From Streptococcus equinus ATCC 9812 (GTDB lineage Bacteria; Bacillota; Bacilli; Lactobacillales; Streptococcaceae): a stretch of 64,000 nucleotides of DNA. The notes beneath the pieces were generated by a model, which saw only the letters and a program-made list of their open reading frames with translations, was not told where the DNA came from and did not search any database. The DNA lies in NCBI RefSeq assembly GCF_000187265.1, contig NZ_GL698429.1, positions 623,288 through 687,287 of the forward strand. The letters run 5' to 3'. Shown piece by piece: positions 48,343 through 58,201 of this stretch. The translations under genes were made by a program, and so were the position numbers. The first letter of the stretch is position 1. Each line of letters opens with the position of its first letter.

Positions 48343-48379
48343 ATAAAAAAACAGGTAGCAATCACCTGCTAATCCTGTT
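48343..48379 (-). terminator. Terminator after rluD
   Basis: AACAGG/CCTGTT (48350-48355 with 48374-48379) encloses TAGCA/TGCTA and is followed by TTTTTTATT on the minus strand. Confidence 0.85.
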
Positions 48380-48393
48380 TTTATCATATTTTC

Positions 48394-49290
48394 TTACGCT
48401 TTACCGCTTCTTAATTTTTCTAGTGTTTCTTTAAAAATTTCAGGAACTTCTGCCGTAAATGTTATTGTTTCACCAGTTTTCGGATGTGTAAAGCCAAGAG
48501 TTTGCGCATGCAAAAATTGACCATGCCCTTTAAGTGTTTTACGTGGTCCGTAAAGTGGATCACCTGCAACAGGGTGTCCAATATAAGCCATGTGCACACG
48601 AATTTGGTGAGTACGACCTGTCTCCAAAGTCAATTCAACTAGCGTGTAGCTCCCAAATCGTTCCAAGACTTTAAAATGTGTCACAGCTGGTTTTCCCTTA
48701 GCTGTTACAGCTTGTTTTTTACGATCTTTGTCTGAACGGCCAATCGGTGCTTCAATCACACCACGATCATTTGGAATATTTCCGTGAACGATGGCAACAT
48801 ACTTACGAAGTGATTTCTTATCTTTCAACTCTGCTGCGAGAGCATTATGTGCAGCGTCATTCTTTGCAATCATCAAAAGTCCTGAAGTATCTTTATCAAT
48901 ACGATGGACAATACCAGGGCGAATAACACCATTTATTGATGATAAATCTTTAATGTGATACATCAATGCATTTACTAACGTACCAGATGTATGCCCAACT
49001 GACGGATGAACAACCATACCTTGTGGCTTATTAACAACAGCTACATCTTCATCCTCATAAATAATATCAAGTGGAATATTTTCAGCAGTATACTCTAGTA
49101 CTTCTTCTTCTGGAACTTCGTAAGTGACAACATCACCAACTTTAACAGCATATTTCGCTTTGACAGCTTTGCCATTTACCAAAACAGTTTCTTTTTTAAT
49201 TTCATCATTAGCTTGGCTACGTGACAATTCTGTCAAATCCGCTAAGGCTTTGTCCAAACGAGCACCAGCTTCTTTAATGATTAATTCCAT
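48394..49290 (-). CDS. rluD: Large-subunit pseudouridine synthase, RluD-like
   Basis: A 298-residue RluA-family enzyme with an N-terminal S4 domain ([17 protein letters not shown]) and the catalytic aspartate in [20 protein letters not shown]. It converts uridines of 23S rRNA helix 69 to pseudouridine. It overlaps lspA by 17 bases. RluD versus another RluA-type cannot be separated by sequence alone. Confidence 0.9.
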   Translation of the reverse strand: MELIIKEAGARLDKALADLTELSRSQANDEIKKETVLVNGKAVKAKYAVKVGDVVTYEVPEEEVLEYTAENIPLDIIYEDEDVAVVNKPQGMVVHPSVGHTSGTLVNALMYHIKDLSSINGVIRPGIVHRIDKDTSGLLMIAKNDAAHNALAAELKDKKSLRKYVAIVHGNIPNDRGVIEAPIGRSDKDRKKQAVTAKGKPAVTHFKVLERFGSYTLVELTLETGRTHQIRVHMAYIGHPVAGDPLYGPRKTLKGHGQFLHAQTLGFTHPKTGETITFTAEVPEIFKETLEKLRSGKA

Positions 49291-49747
49291 TTTCCTCCTC
49301 TTTCCATAGGGTAATGAAAAGAATAATTACCCCAACAGTTAAATACGAATCTGCCACATTAAAAATTGCAAAATTCATAAAATCTAAGTGAACCATATCA
49401 ACAACATAGCCTAGGCGCACGCGATCAATAAAATTTCCTAATCCGCCTGAAATAATTAACAAAAGCCCAAACAAGAGCCAAAAATTACCTTGTAAATTTT
49501 TAACAAAATAATAACAAGCAGCGCCAACAACAGCAAAGGTAATCACCGTAAAGAACCATTGTTGATTTTGTAAAATTGAGAACGCAGCACCATAATTACG
49601 CAAGTAAGTTAGACTAAAAATACCCGGCAAAAATTTATAAATAGTGTTTAAAGGAATATGATTGACAATCCATAGCTTGCTCAATTGATCTAATGCAATC
49701 AAAACAACAGCAGCTAATGGAAAATAAATTTTTCTATAGTTTTTCAT
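49274..49747 (-). CDS. lspA: Lipoprotein signal peptidase
   Basis: A 157-residue, four-helix membrane aspartyl peptidase that removes signal peptides from diacylglyceryl lipoproteins. The catalytic aspartates lie in [15 protein letters not shown] and [11 protein letters not shown]. It overlaps the LysR gene by 4 bases and rluD by 17. Confidence 0.96.
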   Translation of the reverse strand: MKNYRKIYFPLAAVVLIALDQLSKLWIVNHIPLNTIYKFLPGIFSLTYLRNYGAAFSILQNQQWFFTVITFAVVGAACYYFVKNLQGNFWLLFGLLLIISGGLGNFIDRVRLGYVVDMVHLDFMNFAIFNVADSYLTVGVIILFITLWKEEENGINH

Positions 49748-50661
49748 TTGGTCACCTTTGGACTGAATTTTTCAAAATAATCTCTCATGACACCAGTAAA
49801 TTTTAAAGCAATCGGCGATAAGTTTTTATCACGTCGTTTAATATAAACCATTTTATTATCCAGCTTATCTTCAAGAGGAATAACAGTGATACCATTAACA
49901 CTTCTACCATCCAGAAAACCTGACCCTGTTGCAAATGCATCTGTTCGCTCTAAAATACCATTTAACGTTGCCCTGTCAGTCACATTGAAAATATGTGGGC
50001 TGTCAGAAGTGTCTACAAAGTTTTCAGAATAATAAAGATACTCATCTTTTTCTTGTGTGAAGCGCACCGTTGGAAAGTTCTTCAAGTCATCCATTACAAG
50101 ACTTTCTTTTTGAGCTAAAGGATGATCCTTAGCAATATAAATGTGGGTTTTAAACGGAATCAGTTCAATAAATTCCAAACCCAGTTTTTCCATACGCTGT
50201 AAAAGTCCCTTTCGATTTTGATTATTTAGATAAATAATCCCAATCTCACTGTCACCTTGTGCAACCTCATCAAGGATTTGAATGGTCGTTGATTCAAAAA
50301 TACGAAAATCCTTGTATTCTGGATGAGCCTTAGAAAAAGCTGTGATTAACGGTGGCAAAAAATCATAGTGCTGACTTGCAATTGAGAATTCATCAGAATC
50401 AACTGCTGATTGCGAAAATTGCTTTTCAAAAGAATCAAAACTCTTAACAACTTCGAGTGCCTTTTCATAAAACGTCATACCATGACTGGTCAAAACAGCA
50501 CCAGTTGTTGTTCGTGTAAAAATTTGAAACCCTAATTCACCTTCAAGATCCTTTATAGCTACTGACAAACTCGGTTGGCTAACAAAAAGCTTAGACGCCG
50601 CTTCACGAAAAGTACCGCTATTTGCAATAGCTACAACGTAACGTAGTTGCTGTATATTCAT
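49744..50661 (-). CDS. mtaR: LysR-family regulator, MtaR/CmhR-like
   Basis: A 305-residue LysR protein from [16 protein letters not shown]; a longer frame starts 12 codons earlier and the ribosome-binding site is weak. The helix-turn-helix is [23 protein letters not shown] and the ligand domain covers about 95-295. Its place just before lspA-rluD matches pneumococcal SP_0927 (CmhR) and S. agalactiae MtaR, activators of methionine genes acting through MET-boxes. Two MET-box-like sites lie at metE in this window. The name is from synteny and similarity. Confidence 0.75.
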   Translation of the reverse strand: MNIQQLRYVVAIANSGTFREAASKLFVSQPSLSVAIKDLEGELGFQIFTRTTTGAVLTSHGMTFYEKALEVVKSFDSFEKQFSQSAVDSDEFSIASQHYDFLPPLITAFSKAHPEYKDFRIFESTTIQILDEVAQGDSEIGIIYLNNQNRKGLLQRMEKLGLEFIELIPFKTHIYIAKDHPLAQKESLVMDDLKNFPTVRFTQEKDEYLYYSENFVDTSDSPHIFNVTDRATLNGILERTDAFATGSGFLDGRSVNGITVIPLEDKLDNKMVYIKRRDKNLSPIALKFTGVMRDYFEKFSPKVTK

Positions 50662-50762
50662 GTCAATCATTCTTTCTAAAAAATCAATCAGTTTCATTAT
50701 ATCAAAATATAGTAAAAGGCGCTATATCAAGTAAAGATTGACAATAACTTAAAAAATCAAAC

Positions 50763-50787
50763 AAAAAAAGTCTGCATAAAGCAGACT
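50763..50787 (-). terminator. Terminator after rpmA
   Basis: AGTCTGC/GCAGACT (50769-50775 with 50781-50787), 5-base loop, followed by TTTTTTG on the minus strand. Confidence 0.88.
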
Positions 50788-50798
50788 CTTTTGCTAAA

Positions 50799-51092
50799 TT
50801 ATTTTGCGATTGGATAAACTGATACTTGACGTTTATCGCGACCTTTACGTTCGAAGCGAACAACACCTTCCACTTTAGCGAAAAGTGTATCGTCACCACC
50901 GCGACCTACGTTCACACCTGGGTAGATGTGAGTACCGCGTTGACGGTAAAGGATTGATCCACCTGAAACAGTTTGACCGTCAGCTGCTTTAGCACCAAGA
51001 CGTTTTGCTTCAGAATCACGACCATTTGATGTAGAACCTCCACCTTTTTTGTGGGCGAAAAGTTGCAAGTTAGCAAGATTCATTTTTAACAT
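50799..51092 (-). CDS. rpmA: 50S ribosomal protein L27 with processed N-terminal extension
   Basis: A 97-residue L27. The body [20 protein letters not shown] is standard. Before it stands an extension ending NLANLQLFA, the Firmicute form that is cut by Prp so that the N-terminus can reach the peptidyl-transferase centre. The Prp gene lies 21 bases upstream. Confidence 0.96.
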   Translation of the reverse strand: MLKMNLANLQLFAHKKGGGSTSNGRDSEAKRLGAKAADGQTVSGGSILYRQRGTHIYPGVNVGRGGDDTLFAKVEGVVRFERKGRDKRQVSVYPIAK

Positions 51093-51113
51093 ATGTAGTG
51101 TCCTCTTTTCAAA

Positions 51114-51449
51114 TTAGTTTGCAATGACCTTAACTGAGACAAACTCTTGAGAGTTCTCTGCCAAGTTGGTCATTCCTAAAAGAAAGCTTTCAAATAAAAG
51201 TTGAACTTTCTCATCTGTCTTTTTGGTCATATGAGAGATATCAATCTTCATATAACCACCATCAATCTCATTGACAGCTAAATCAACGTCACAATCTGTC
51301 AAAGCCTCTAACGAATTAACTAAATTAATCGATAAGGTTGAGACAGCTGCACATACGATATCAAAGCCATATTCACCACTGCCGGCATGTCCAGTAAGCT
51401 CAACACTTTCTAGATTTCCTTCATGACGAATAAAAGTTGCTTGAATCAT
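51114..51449 (-). CDS. prp: Ribosomal-processing cysteine protease Prp
   Basis: A 111-residue cysteine protease that removes the N-terminal extension of L27. The catalytic pair is H21 (TGHAGSGEYG) and C33 (FDIVCAAVST). It lies between rplU and rpmA, the invariant Firmicute order. Confidence 0.95.
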   Translation of the reverse strand: MIQATFIRHEGNLESVELTGHAGSGEYGFDIVCAAVSTLSINLVNSLEALTDCDVDLAVNEIDGGYMKIDISHMTKKTDEKVQLLFESFLLGMTNLAENSQEFVSVKVIAN

Positions 51450-51461
51450 GAGAATGCTAAA

Positions 51462-51776
51462 TTAAGCGTTGATAGCGTTGATAACAACTTTAGTGTAAGG
51501 TTGACGGTGACCTTGTTTACGGTGTGAACCTTTTTTAGGTTTGTATTTGAAAGTAACAACTTTCTTTTGTTTTCCTTGTTTTTCAACAGTACCAACAACA
51601 GAAGCTCCTTCAACAACTGGTGTACCAACAACAGTTTTTTCACCACCAACAAGAACAACTTCGTTAAATGTTACTTCTGAACCAGCTTCAACATCAAGTT
51701 TTTCAACATAGATAGCTTGACCTACTTCAACTTTAACTTGTTTTCCACCAGTTTTGATGATTGCATATGTGCTCAT
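51462..51776 (-). CDS. rplU: 50S ribosomal protein L21
   Basis: A 104-residue L21 starting [19 protein letters not shown] and ending with [30 protein letters not shown] precedes the start. It leads rplU-prp-rpmA behind a structured leader. Confidence 0.97.
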   Translation of the reverse strand: MSTYAIIKTGGKQVKVEVGQAIYVEKLDVEAGSEVTFNEVVLVGGEKTVVGTPVVEGASVVGTVEKQGKQKKVVTFKYKPKKGSHRKQGHRQPYTKVVINAINA

Positions 51777-51784
51777 CGTGCACC

Positions 51785-51900
51785 TCCTATAAATTTTTGT
51801 TGCGGATTTTTCCGCTTGTGAAGACTCGCCTAAATCGTGAACCTCGAAAGTTTCTTAAAAACGATTTTCGTGCGGTTGCACAGGATGTGCATTTAGTCAA
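51785..51900 (-). ncRNA. L21 leader RNA
   Basis: The 5' UTR of rplU contains TGCACA-TCC-TGTGCA and GCGGA-AAAA-TCCGC hairpins on the minus strand. Position and shape fit the Rfam L21 leader, thought to mediate autoregulation by L21. Confidence 0.7.
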
Positions 51901-51907
51901 CGTTCAT

Positions 51908-51936
51908 ATTTTAACACGTTAAGATGATTAAAGCAA
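51908..51936 (-). promoter_or_regulatory. rplU promoter
   Basis: TTGCTT (51931-51936) and TAAAAT (51908-51913) on the minus strand are 17 bases apart, directly before the leader. Confidence 0.7.
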
Positions 51937-51978
51937 GGAATATGCTGCCTTTTTTTAATGATAGTACGTTTTCATTCT

Positions 51979-52518
51979 CTATTTTTTATCATAAGATACT
52001 TTTACTAAACCTAGAACTGCTTTTTTCGTCAATTTTTCGATAGAGTCAATTGCAATTGTTTTATTATTTGCCATCATCTGATAAGTCTCAGTACCCTCAT
52101 GATAATAATATGCTGTAATGTGAAAACCATTTTTCTCATAAAAACGCACGCGTTTCAAACGTTGGTGAAAGTTGTCAGCTTTTTCATCCATTGGCTCAAT
52201 AGCTAGAACAACTGGACGGTTTCCTGCTATTTTTTTGATATCCTGCAAAATCTCAGAGCCATATCCACGGGAACGAATTTGCGGATTAACCGCCAAGAAA
52301 AATAAATAAACAACATCTTCATTTTGTAAAACATAGGCTAATCCAACAAAGTCATCTCCATCATAATAAGCGTAAAAATCTGCCAATTCTCGGTAACTTG
52401 TCAAAAGCATTGAAAAATATGGCACACGTTCAACAGCTGGAAATGCTGATAAGTATAAGTTTTTGACATCACAGGAACTTTTAGAAAAAAGTTTCACCTT
52501 TTGACGTTTTAATTCCAT
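51979..52518 (-). CDS. GNAT family acetyltransferase
   Basis: A 179-residue GNAT protein. The acetyl-CoA loop is NPQIRSRGYGSEIL, and RVRFYEKNGFHITAYYYHE is the usual C-terminal motif. The acceptor is unknown; the family is large. It overlaps the CapA-like gene by 10 bases. Confidence 0.85.
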   Translation of the reverse strand: MELKRQKVKLFSKSSCDVKNLYLSAFPAVERVPYFSMLLTSYRELADFYAYYDGDDFVGLAYVLQNEDVVYLFFLAVNPQIRSRGYGSEILQDIKKIAGNRPVVLAIEPMDEKADNFHQRLKRVRFYEKNGFHITAYYYHEGTETYQMMANNKTIAIDSIEKLTKKAVLGLVKVSYDKK

Positions 52519-53711
52519 TGTAAATTCACCAATTCATTCATTTCTTGATAGGCAGTATCAACTCTTTCTTGCATTGCTGCATCCAGTTTATCACGATATT
52601 TACCACCTTTGATAAAATCTTCCAAAATCAGCGTACGGTAATCTGAAAGAACAAAACCTTCTGAACCAACTACGCCTTTGCTCCAAACCCAAACCATAGT
52701 TGGGTGAGCTGCAACCTTCTTAATAGTAGTTTTATTGTTTTTCTTCTCAAATGTCACATCCATCAATAAACCACGTTCTGTCCAAATATCATCTACTGTC
52801 TCCAAACGTTGATTAGAAATGAAGTTTCCCATTGAGTAGATGATAAATTTCTTCTCACCGTTTTTTTCGATTGTTTCTGATGGTTCTACCACGTGTGGAT
52901 GTCCACCAAAAATAACGTCTGCACCCCAATCAATCATTTTATGATAGAGCGTTACTTGCTCTTGAGTTGGTTCGAGTTGATATTCAACACCCATTTGAGG
53001 CATAACGATAGTGACATCAGCTTTCTTTTCTGCTTCTTGGATTTCAGACTTCATCCTGTCTTCATCTAAATCAGACATGTGTTTTTCATAGTTACTTGAA
53101 GAAAGATTTGCTTCTAAACCATTGTAAGCATAAGAATAACCTAGGATTGCAATTTTGATCCCATTGACATTTTTAATTAAAATATCTTCTTTGTCACGAT
53201 TGTTTTTATAGACCCCAATACTTGGCATACCAAGTTTGTCAAATGTTTTTACAGTATTAATGGCACCTGAAAGCCCTGAATCCAAAATATGATTATGAGC
53301 TAAATCAACGACATCATAACCTGTATCCTTCATTGCATCAGCAATCTCACTTGGCGCATTAAATAGCGGATAACCTGCTAGAGGATAATCAGGACTAATT
53401 GTCCCTTCATAGTCTCCAATCGCTAAATCAGCGCTTGAAATCCAACTCTTAGCGTATTCAAAGAAAGGCTTAAAATCATACGTTCCATCAGATTTCTCAG
53501 CACTGCCATAAAGTCCATTATGGATTAGAATATCACCATTTGCCATAACACGCGCCGTTTTAACTTTTTTTGAACTTACTTTTGCCTGATTAACACTACT
53601 TGCCGCATGCTTTTCAAAAATCAAACCATAAATAGCACTTCCAAACAAGCTAACCAGTAAAAAAGCCAAGCAAGCCAAGGTTGTTTTTTTGTAAATCATC
53701 CTATCTAACAT
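52509..53711 (-). CDS. CapA/PgsA-like membrane-anchored metallophosphatase-fold protein
   Basis: A 400-residue protein. A hydrophobic helix near residue 10-30 anchors it outside; the rest is the CapA domain of poly-gamma-glutamate systems. Visible motifs are ANGDILIHNGLYG, VVDLAHNHILDSG and VIFGGHPHVVEPSE. No capB, capC or pgs partner genes are adjacent, so a polyglutamate role is unsupported. ATG 53711 is chosen over GTG 53720. Confidence 0.85.
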   Translation of the reverse strand: MLDRMIYKKTTLACLAFLLVSLFGSAIYGLIFEKHAASSVNQAKVSSKKVKTARVMANGDILIHNGLYGSAEKSDGTYDFKPFFEYAKSWISSADLAIGDYEGTISPDYPLAGYPLFNAPSEIADAMKDTGYDVVDLAHNHILDSGLSGAINTVKTFDKLGMPSIGVYKNNRDKEDILIKNVNGIKIAILGYSYAYNGLEANLSSSNYEKHMSDLDEDRMKSEIQEAEKKADVTIVMPQMGVEYQLEPTQEQVTLYHKMIDWGADVIFGGHPHVVEPSETIEKNGEKKFIIYSMGNFISNQRLETVDDIWTERGLLMDVTFEKKNNKTTIKKVAAHPTMVWVWSKGVVGSEGFVLSDYRTLILEDFIKGGKYRDKLDAAMQERVDTAYQEMNELVNLQWN

Positions 53712-53775
53712 CTTAGTCACACCTCCATGGGCATATTATACCATTTTATGATGAGGCTTTCAGACTTTAACTGGT

Positions 53776-53800
53776 ACAAAAAAGCCATCTAAGATGGCTT
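53776..53800 (-). terminator. Terminator after thiI
   Basis: AAGCCATC/GATGGCTT (53782-53789 with 53793-53800) followed by TTTTGTACC on the minus strand. Confidence 0.8.
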
Positions 53801-53805
53801 TAATA

Positions 53806-55020
53806 CTATAGTAAGTCATCGATTAAATCATCGACTTCATCATGTTCAGCTTGAGGTGTAATTGTTGTCACTTTAATGCCAGCAACTGCGCGTTCAACAA
53901 GTCCTTCAACATCCATACGTTTTTCGTATTGTTCAACATTTTTGATTTTTGGATTTGTTTTTGGACGATCTGGTGCAAAGATTGTGCAACAATCTTCAAA
54001 TGGTTGGATTGAAATATCAAAAGTATCGATTTTTTGCGCGATATCAATAATTTCCAATTTATCCATTGTAACAACAGGACGAATGATTGGTGTTGCAGTT
54101 ACAGCATTAATAGCTCGCATACTTTCAAGTGTTTGACTAGCAACTTGACCAAGACTTTCACCATTGATGATAACCAAACCATTACGTTCTTCACGAATTC
54201 GGTCTGTAATACGCATCATGAAACGACGAGTCAAAGTCATCAAGTAAGCTTCTGGCGCTTTTTCTTTGATTTCCTCTTGAATTTCGGTAAATGGAACTTC
54301 GATGAAATCAATATTTCCACCAAATTTTGTCAATTTACGTGTTAAATCTTGAGCTTTTTTTAGAGCACCGGGACTAGTATATGGTGGGCTAGCAAAGTGA
54401 ACAGCCTCGATATCAACACCACGTTTAAGTGCAAGGTAGCCAGCAACTGGTGAATCAATACCACCAGAAAGCATTAACATACCACGACCTGCAGTTCCTA
54501 CAGGAAGGCCTCCAGCACCTTTAATATTTTCATACGAAAGATATGCCGCTTCTTCACGAATCTCAACTTTTAAGTTGACATCTGGGCCCTTCATTTGTGC
54601 TTGAATATCTGGTAAGACTTCAAAAACAGCTGAGCCAAGGTATTGGTTTAACTCACGGCTGTCCATTTCAAAGTTGTGATCACTACGTTTACTTGTGATT
54701 TTAAAAGTAAGCCCTTCACTATAAACATCTTTCATCACATCTTGAACAGCTTTTTTGATTGTTTCAAGATTTTTTTCGATCTTGTAAGACGGTGAAAATG
54801 CTTGAATCCCGAAAATTTGTTTCAATGATTCAGCAACTGGTACGTAATCTGTTCCGTTCAAATAAATGTGAGCGCGGTCGCGGTCTGCCACAACTCTGAC
54901 ATCAGGGTAAATTGAAAGAACATGTTTCATGTTACGTTTCAATTTATTGATGAAACGCATGCGGTTCTTACCTTTTGTTGATAATTCGCCGTAGCGAACC
55001 ATGATTTCTGAGTATTGCAT
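53806..55020 (-). CDS. thiI: tRNA 4-thiouridine synthase ThiI
   Basis: A 404-residue ThiI with an N-terminal ferredoxin-like/THUMP part (about 1-165) and a PP-loop ATPase with [10 protein letters not shown]. It lacks the rhodanese domain of the E. coli enzyme, normal for Firmicutes. It makes s4U8 in tRNA using sulfur from the cysteine desulfurase 40 bases upstream. Confidence 0.95.
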   Translation of the reverse strand: MQYSEIMVRYGELSTKGKNRMRFINKLKRNMKHVLSIYPDVRVVADRDRAHIYLNGTDYVPVAESLKQIFGIQAFSPSYKIEKNLETIKKAVQDVMKDVYSEGLTFKITSKRSDHNFEMDSRELNQYLGSAVFEVLPDIQAQMKGPDVNLKVEIREEAAYLSYENIKGAGGLPVGTAGRGMLMLSGGIDSPVAGYLALKRGVDIEAVHFASPPYTSPGALKKAQDLTRKLTKFGGNIDFIEVPFTEIQEEIKEKAPEAYLMTLTRRFMMRITDRIREERNGLVIINGESLGQVASQTLESMRAINAVTATPIIRPVVTMDKLEIIDIAQKIDTFDISIQPFEDCCTIFAPDRPKTNPKIKNVEQYEKRMDVEGLVERAVAGIKVTTITPQAEHDEVDDLIDDLL

Positions 55021-55060
55021 AGTTTATTAAAGAGGGAACTCTCTTTATCCTTTCTTCTTA

Positions 55061-56206
55061 TTATCTAACTTTTTTTGTTTTTTCGTAAACTTGTTTGAAA
55101 ATCGTTAAGAATTGCTCAACTTGTCCCATATCATTGTCGTCGTCAAGACTAATACGAACAGCTGATTGAGCTTGTTTTGTTGGAACTCCCATAGCAATCA
55201 AAGTTCCAGCTGGTTTTCCAGCTTTTGATGAACATGCTGATGTTGTAGAAATGAAGATTTCGTGCTCTTCAAAGGCATGAACAACAACTTCGCCTCGAAC
55301 ACCTTTAATACCAAAGGTTAGGATATTCGGTGCAAAATCATTTCCTTTACCAGAGAAAATCATAATATCTTCGTGTTTTGCAAGTTCATCATAGATGATT
55401 TCTTTCATTTTAGCAATTTTAGGAAGAGCAAATTCTTCTTTATCTGCCACCAAACGAAGTGCCTTAGCTGTTGCTGCAATTCCTGCAACGTTTTCAGTAG
55501 TTGAACGAAGGTCACCTTCTTGCCCACCACCGGCTAGCAATGGATTTAATTTCTTGCCTTCTTTTTTGTAAATGAATCCAACACCACGAACACTGTGGAA
55601 TTTGTGACCAGAAAAGCTTGCAAAATCAACGCGTTCTGTCAAATATTCATTCACAGGGATTTTACCAATTGCTTGTACGGCATCCACATGGAAAGAGATT
55701 CCAGGTTTGTCAGCTAATAATTCTGAAATAGCATGAATTGGTTGGATTGAGCCGATTTCATTATTGACTGCCATAATTGACACCAAAGTAGTATCTGGGC
55801 GCAAGAGCTCAGCTAATTTATCAACATCGACAAAACCTTTATCATTAACAGGTGCATATGAAACTTCAAATCCGTGTTCTGCTAACCATTTTGCAGATTC
55901 TTTAACAGCTGGGTGTTCGATATCTGATACGATGATGTGTTTTCCATAGCGTTCTTTTTCAAAAGCAACACCTTTTAGCACCCAGTTATCTCCTTCTGTT
56001 CCGCCAGAAGTGAAAATAATCTCTGTATTTTTGACACCAAGTAAGTCAGCAATTTGTTTACGACTAGCTTCTAGAATACGGCTAGCTTTTGTTCCGAGAT
56101 TGTGCAAACTTGATGGATTTCCATAAATCTTAGTTGCCACTTCCTGATATGTTCGTAAAACCTCAGGATAAGGAATTGTAGTGGCAGAGTTATCAAAGTA
56201 AATCAT
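55061..56206 (-). CDS. Cysteine desulfurase (NifS-like)
   Basis: A 381-residue class V PLP enzyme starting MIYFDNSATTIPYPEV with GAAGGAAGAAA upstream; a GTG 5 codons earlier is ignored. The PLP lysine is in SGHKFHSVRG and the sulfur-carrying cysteine in TTSACSSKAGKP. It probably donates sulfur to ThiI, its neighbour, as NifZ does in B. subtilis. Confidence 0.93.
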   Translation of the reverse strand: MIYFDNSATTIPYPEVLRTYQEVATKIYGNPSSLHNLGTKASRILEASRKQIADLLGVKNTEIIFTSGGTEGDNWVLKGVAFEKERYGKHIIVSDIEHPAVKESAKWLAEHGFEVSYAPVNDKGFVDVDKLAELLRPDTTLVSIMAVNNEIGSIQPIHAISELLADKPGISFHVDAVQAIGKIPVNEYLTERVDFASFSGHKFHSVRGVGFIYKKEGKKLNPLLAGGGQEGDLRSTTENVAGIAATAKALRLVADKEEFALPKIAKMKEIIYDELAKHEDIMIFSGKGNDFAPNILTFGIKGVRGEVVVHAFEEHEIFISTTSACSSKAGKPAGTLIAMGVPTKQAQSAVRISLDDDNDMGQVEQFLTIFKQVYEKTKKVR

Positions 56207-56239
56207 TTTTTCTTCCTTCACAAAAAAATCAATACTACC

Positions 56240-56245
56240 ATTATA
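56240..56245 (-). promoter_or_regulatory. Extended -10 of the cysteine desulfurase-thiI operon
   Basis: TGCTATAAT on the minus strand (TATAAT at 56240-56245), about 35 bases upstream of the start; no strong -35. Confidence 0.5.
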
Positions 56246-56345
56246 GCACAGTCTATCAAAAGTGTGAAAGCTTTAATACTAAGTTTTTAAGGCTTATTTT
56301 AAGAATCTCTGATAAAATATTTTATAAAAGACAGCTATTTTATAC

Positions 56346-56373
56346 TAGACATTTAAAATGAAAAAACTATAAT
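56346..56373 (+). promoter_or_regulatory. Promoter of the DUF6556-like gene
   Basis: TAGACA (56346-56351) and TATAAT (56368-56373), 16 bases apart, then AAAGGAG before the start codon. Confidence 0.65.
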
Positions 56374-56401
56374 AGAATCATACGCAAAAAAGGAGTTAAA
56401 A

Positions 56402-56866
56402 ATGTCTCAACATTATTCAAGACGTCAAAAATCATCAACTGAAGATAAGGAACCAACTCCGGCAAAACACATCAAAAAAGGTTTTTCAGCCTTTCAAAAA
56501 ACAGTCGCCCTAATCGGTTCTATTCTTAGTATCATTGTGGCAAGTATTACGATTACTAATGCTCTTAAAGGTTCATCAACAACTAAGCCAACTGATAAAT
56601 CAATGACAACTGTTGTCATCAAAGATGGCAATAACAGCAAGACTGACACTTCAGCATCCTCAGTTTATTCTGATGATACTGACAATGATTCAGGCACAGT
56701 TAATAATACTTACAATGACGATGCTGACACAACTTACAGTTCAAGTTCAGATACTACATACAACTATAGTTCTGATGATAGTCAAAGTGATAGCACACAA
56801 AACAGCGCAGAAACTTCTGATGACACTGCAAGTAGTGCCACTGAAGCTACTGAAGCTAGTGAATAA
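56402..56866 (+). CDS. Membrane-anchored DUF6556-like protein
   Basis: A 154-residue protein. A basic N-terminus (about 1-30) is followed by one helix at about 34-53 (VALIGSILSIIVASITITNAL). The remainder is extracellular, very rich in Ser, Thr, Asp, Tyr and Asn with almost no hydrophobic core, so probably disordered. It resembles the small streptococcal DUF6556 family; function unknown. It is upstream of folC and ends at its own terminator. Confidence 0.75.
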   Translation: MSQHYSRRQKSSTEDKEPTPAKHIKKGFSAFQKTVALIGSILSIIVASITITNALKGSSTTKPTDKSMTTVVIKDGNNSKTDTSASSVYSDDTDNDSGTVNNTYNDDADTTYSSSSDTTYNYSSDDSQSDSTQNSAETSDDTASSATEATEASE

Positions 56867-56875
56867 GTTACTAAC

Positions 56876-56908
56876 GGAAGGAGACATATTATCTCTCCTT
56901 CCTTTTTT
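56876..56908 (+). terminator. Terminator before folC
   Basis: GGAAGGAGA/TCTCCTTCC (56876-56884 with 56894-56902), then TTTTTT. It separates the DUF6556-like gene from folC. Confidence 0.88.
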
Positions 56909-56925
56909 ATAAGGTATTAATAACA

Positions 56926-58170
56926 ATGAACTATACTACTACACTTAATTGGATTCATTCCCACAAAGCTAATGGTAGAAGACCTAGCCTTGAACGCATG
57001 CGTTACTTACTTGATTTACTTGACAATCCCCAAGATAAATTTCCTGCTGTCCATGTTGTCGGAACAAACGGCAAAGGCTCAACAACAAGTTTTTTACAGC
57101 ATATTTTAACAAGTTCAGGATATAAGACTGGCACATTCACTTCTCCATTTATCACGCGCTTTAACGAACGTATTGCAATTAATGGCGATCAAATTTCAGA
57201 TAACGACTTAATCTTAACAGCGAAAGCTGTCAAACCAATTGTTGAATCAAATTCTTTTCAAGAAAAAGTTGGAAAGGTGACTGAATTTGAATTGGTAACA
57301 ACTCTGATGTTCTACTACTTTGCTAACATTAATCCTGTTGATATTGCTGTGATTGAAGCTGGAATTGGCGGAACATTCGATTCAACCAATGTATTCACTG
57401 CCCAAGCAGTCATTTGCCCTTCAATTAGTATTGACCATCAAGACACGCTTGGAAAGACTTTAGTTGAAATTGCTAGACATAAAGCTGGGGTTTTAAAACC
57501 AAATGTGCCATTCATTTTTGGAAAAATGGCCCCTGAAGTCAAAGAAGTTTTTTACCAAAAATCAACTTCTTTAGGATGTCCAACATATGAAATTGACAAA
57601 GACTTTTTTGGCACTGAAAACAAGAAAACATTTACTTTTACTCAAAATGATTTCTCTATCTCAGACATTTCATTGAAAATACTTGGGCACCATCAAAAAT
57701 CTAATGCAGCTCTTGCAGCTATGACGGCACTAATTCTTCAAGATAATTTTTCAAAAATCAGCAGAGATAGTATTAAAAATGGTCTGGAAAATACCATTTG
57801 GGCAGGACGATGTGAATTAATGACTCCAAACCTCATGTTAGACGGCGCCCATAACGAAGACTCTATTGCAAAATTAATCGACGTTCTCAGAAATGAATTC
57901 TCAGGAAAGCATATCCACATTCTTTTTGCAGGATTAAGTCGCAAACCATTAGACACTATGCTTGAAGAGTTATCAGATTTTGATCTGTGTGTCACAACCT
58001 TTAACTTCTATCAAGCACAGGCTCTTTCTGATTATCCCGAAAAATATCAAAAAATACCGGATTATAAAAAATGGTTCCAACAAGCAGAGCAAAATCCCAA
58101 CGACATGTTTGTCATCACAGGTTCTCTTTACTTCATTTCAGAGGTTCGAAACTACTTACTAAATCAATAA
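56926..58170 (+). CDS. folC: Folylpolyglutamate synthase / dihydrofolate synthase
   Basis: A 414-residue Mur-ligase-like enzyme. The ATP loop is VVGTNGKGSTT, and later motifs include TSPFITRFNERI and LDGAHNEDSI. It adds glutamates to folates and possibly to dihydropteroate. It begins after a terminator with only a weak AAGG upstream, so it may depend on read-through. Confidence 0.93.
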   Translation: MNYTTTLNWIHSHKANGRRPSLERMRYLLDLLDNPQDKFPAVHVVGTNGKGSTTSFLQHILTSSGYKTGTFTSPFITRFNERIAINGDQISDNDLILTAKAVKPIVESNSFQEKVGKVTEFELVTTLMFYYFANINPVDIAVIEAGIGGTFDSTNVFTAQAVICPSISIDHQDTLGKTLVEIARHKAGVLKPNVPFIFGKMAPEVKEVFYQKSTSLGCPTYEIDKDFFGTENKKTFTFTQNDFSISDISLKILGHHQKSNAALAAMTALILQDNFSKISRDSIKNGLENTIWAGRCELMTPNLMLDGAHNEDSIAKLIDVLRNEFSGKHIHILFAGLSRKPLDTMLEELSDFDLCVTTFNFYQAQALSDYPEKYQKIPDYKKWFQQAEQNPNDMFVITGSLYFISEVRNYLLNQ

Positions 58171-58200
58171 TCCCATCTAACCAGATGGGATTTCTTTTTT
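58169..58200 (+). terminator. Terminator after folC
   Basis: AATCCCATCT/AGATGGGATT (58169-58178 with 58183-58192), 4-base loop, then TCTTTTTT. The convergent dehydrogenase ends next to it. Confidence 0.88.
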
Positions 58201-58201
58201 A

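Noticed and set aside
50702-50899. Small minus-strand frame between the LysR gene and rpmA
   Set aside because: It overlaps rpmA and its terminator in another frame; no start signal.
52509-53711. Capsule/poly-gamma-glutamate operon
   Set aside because: Only the CapA-like gene is present; no synthase partners are adjacent.
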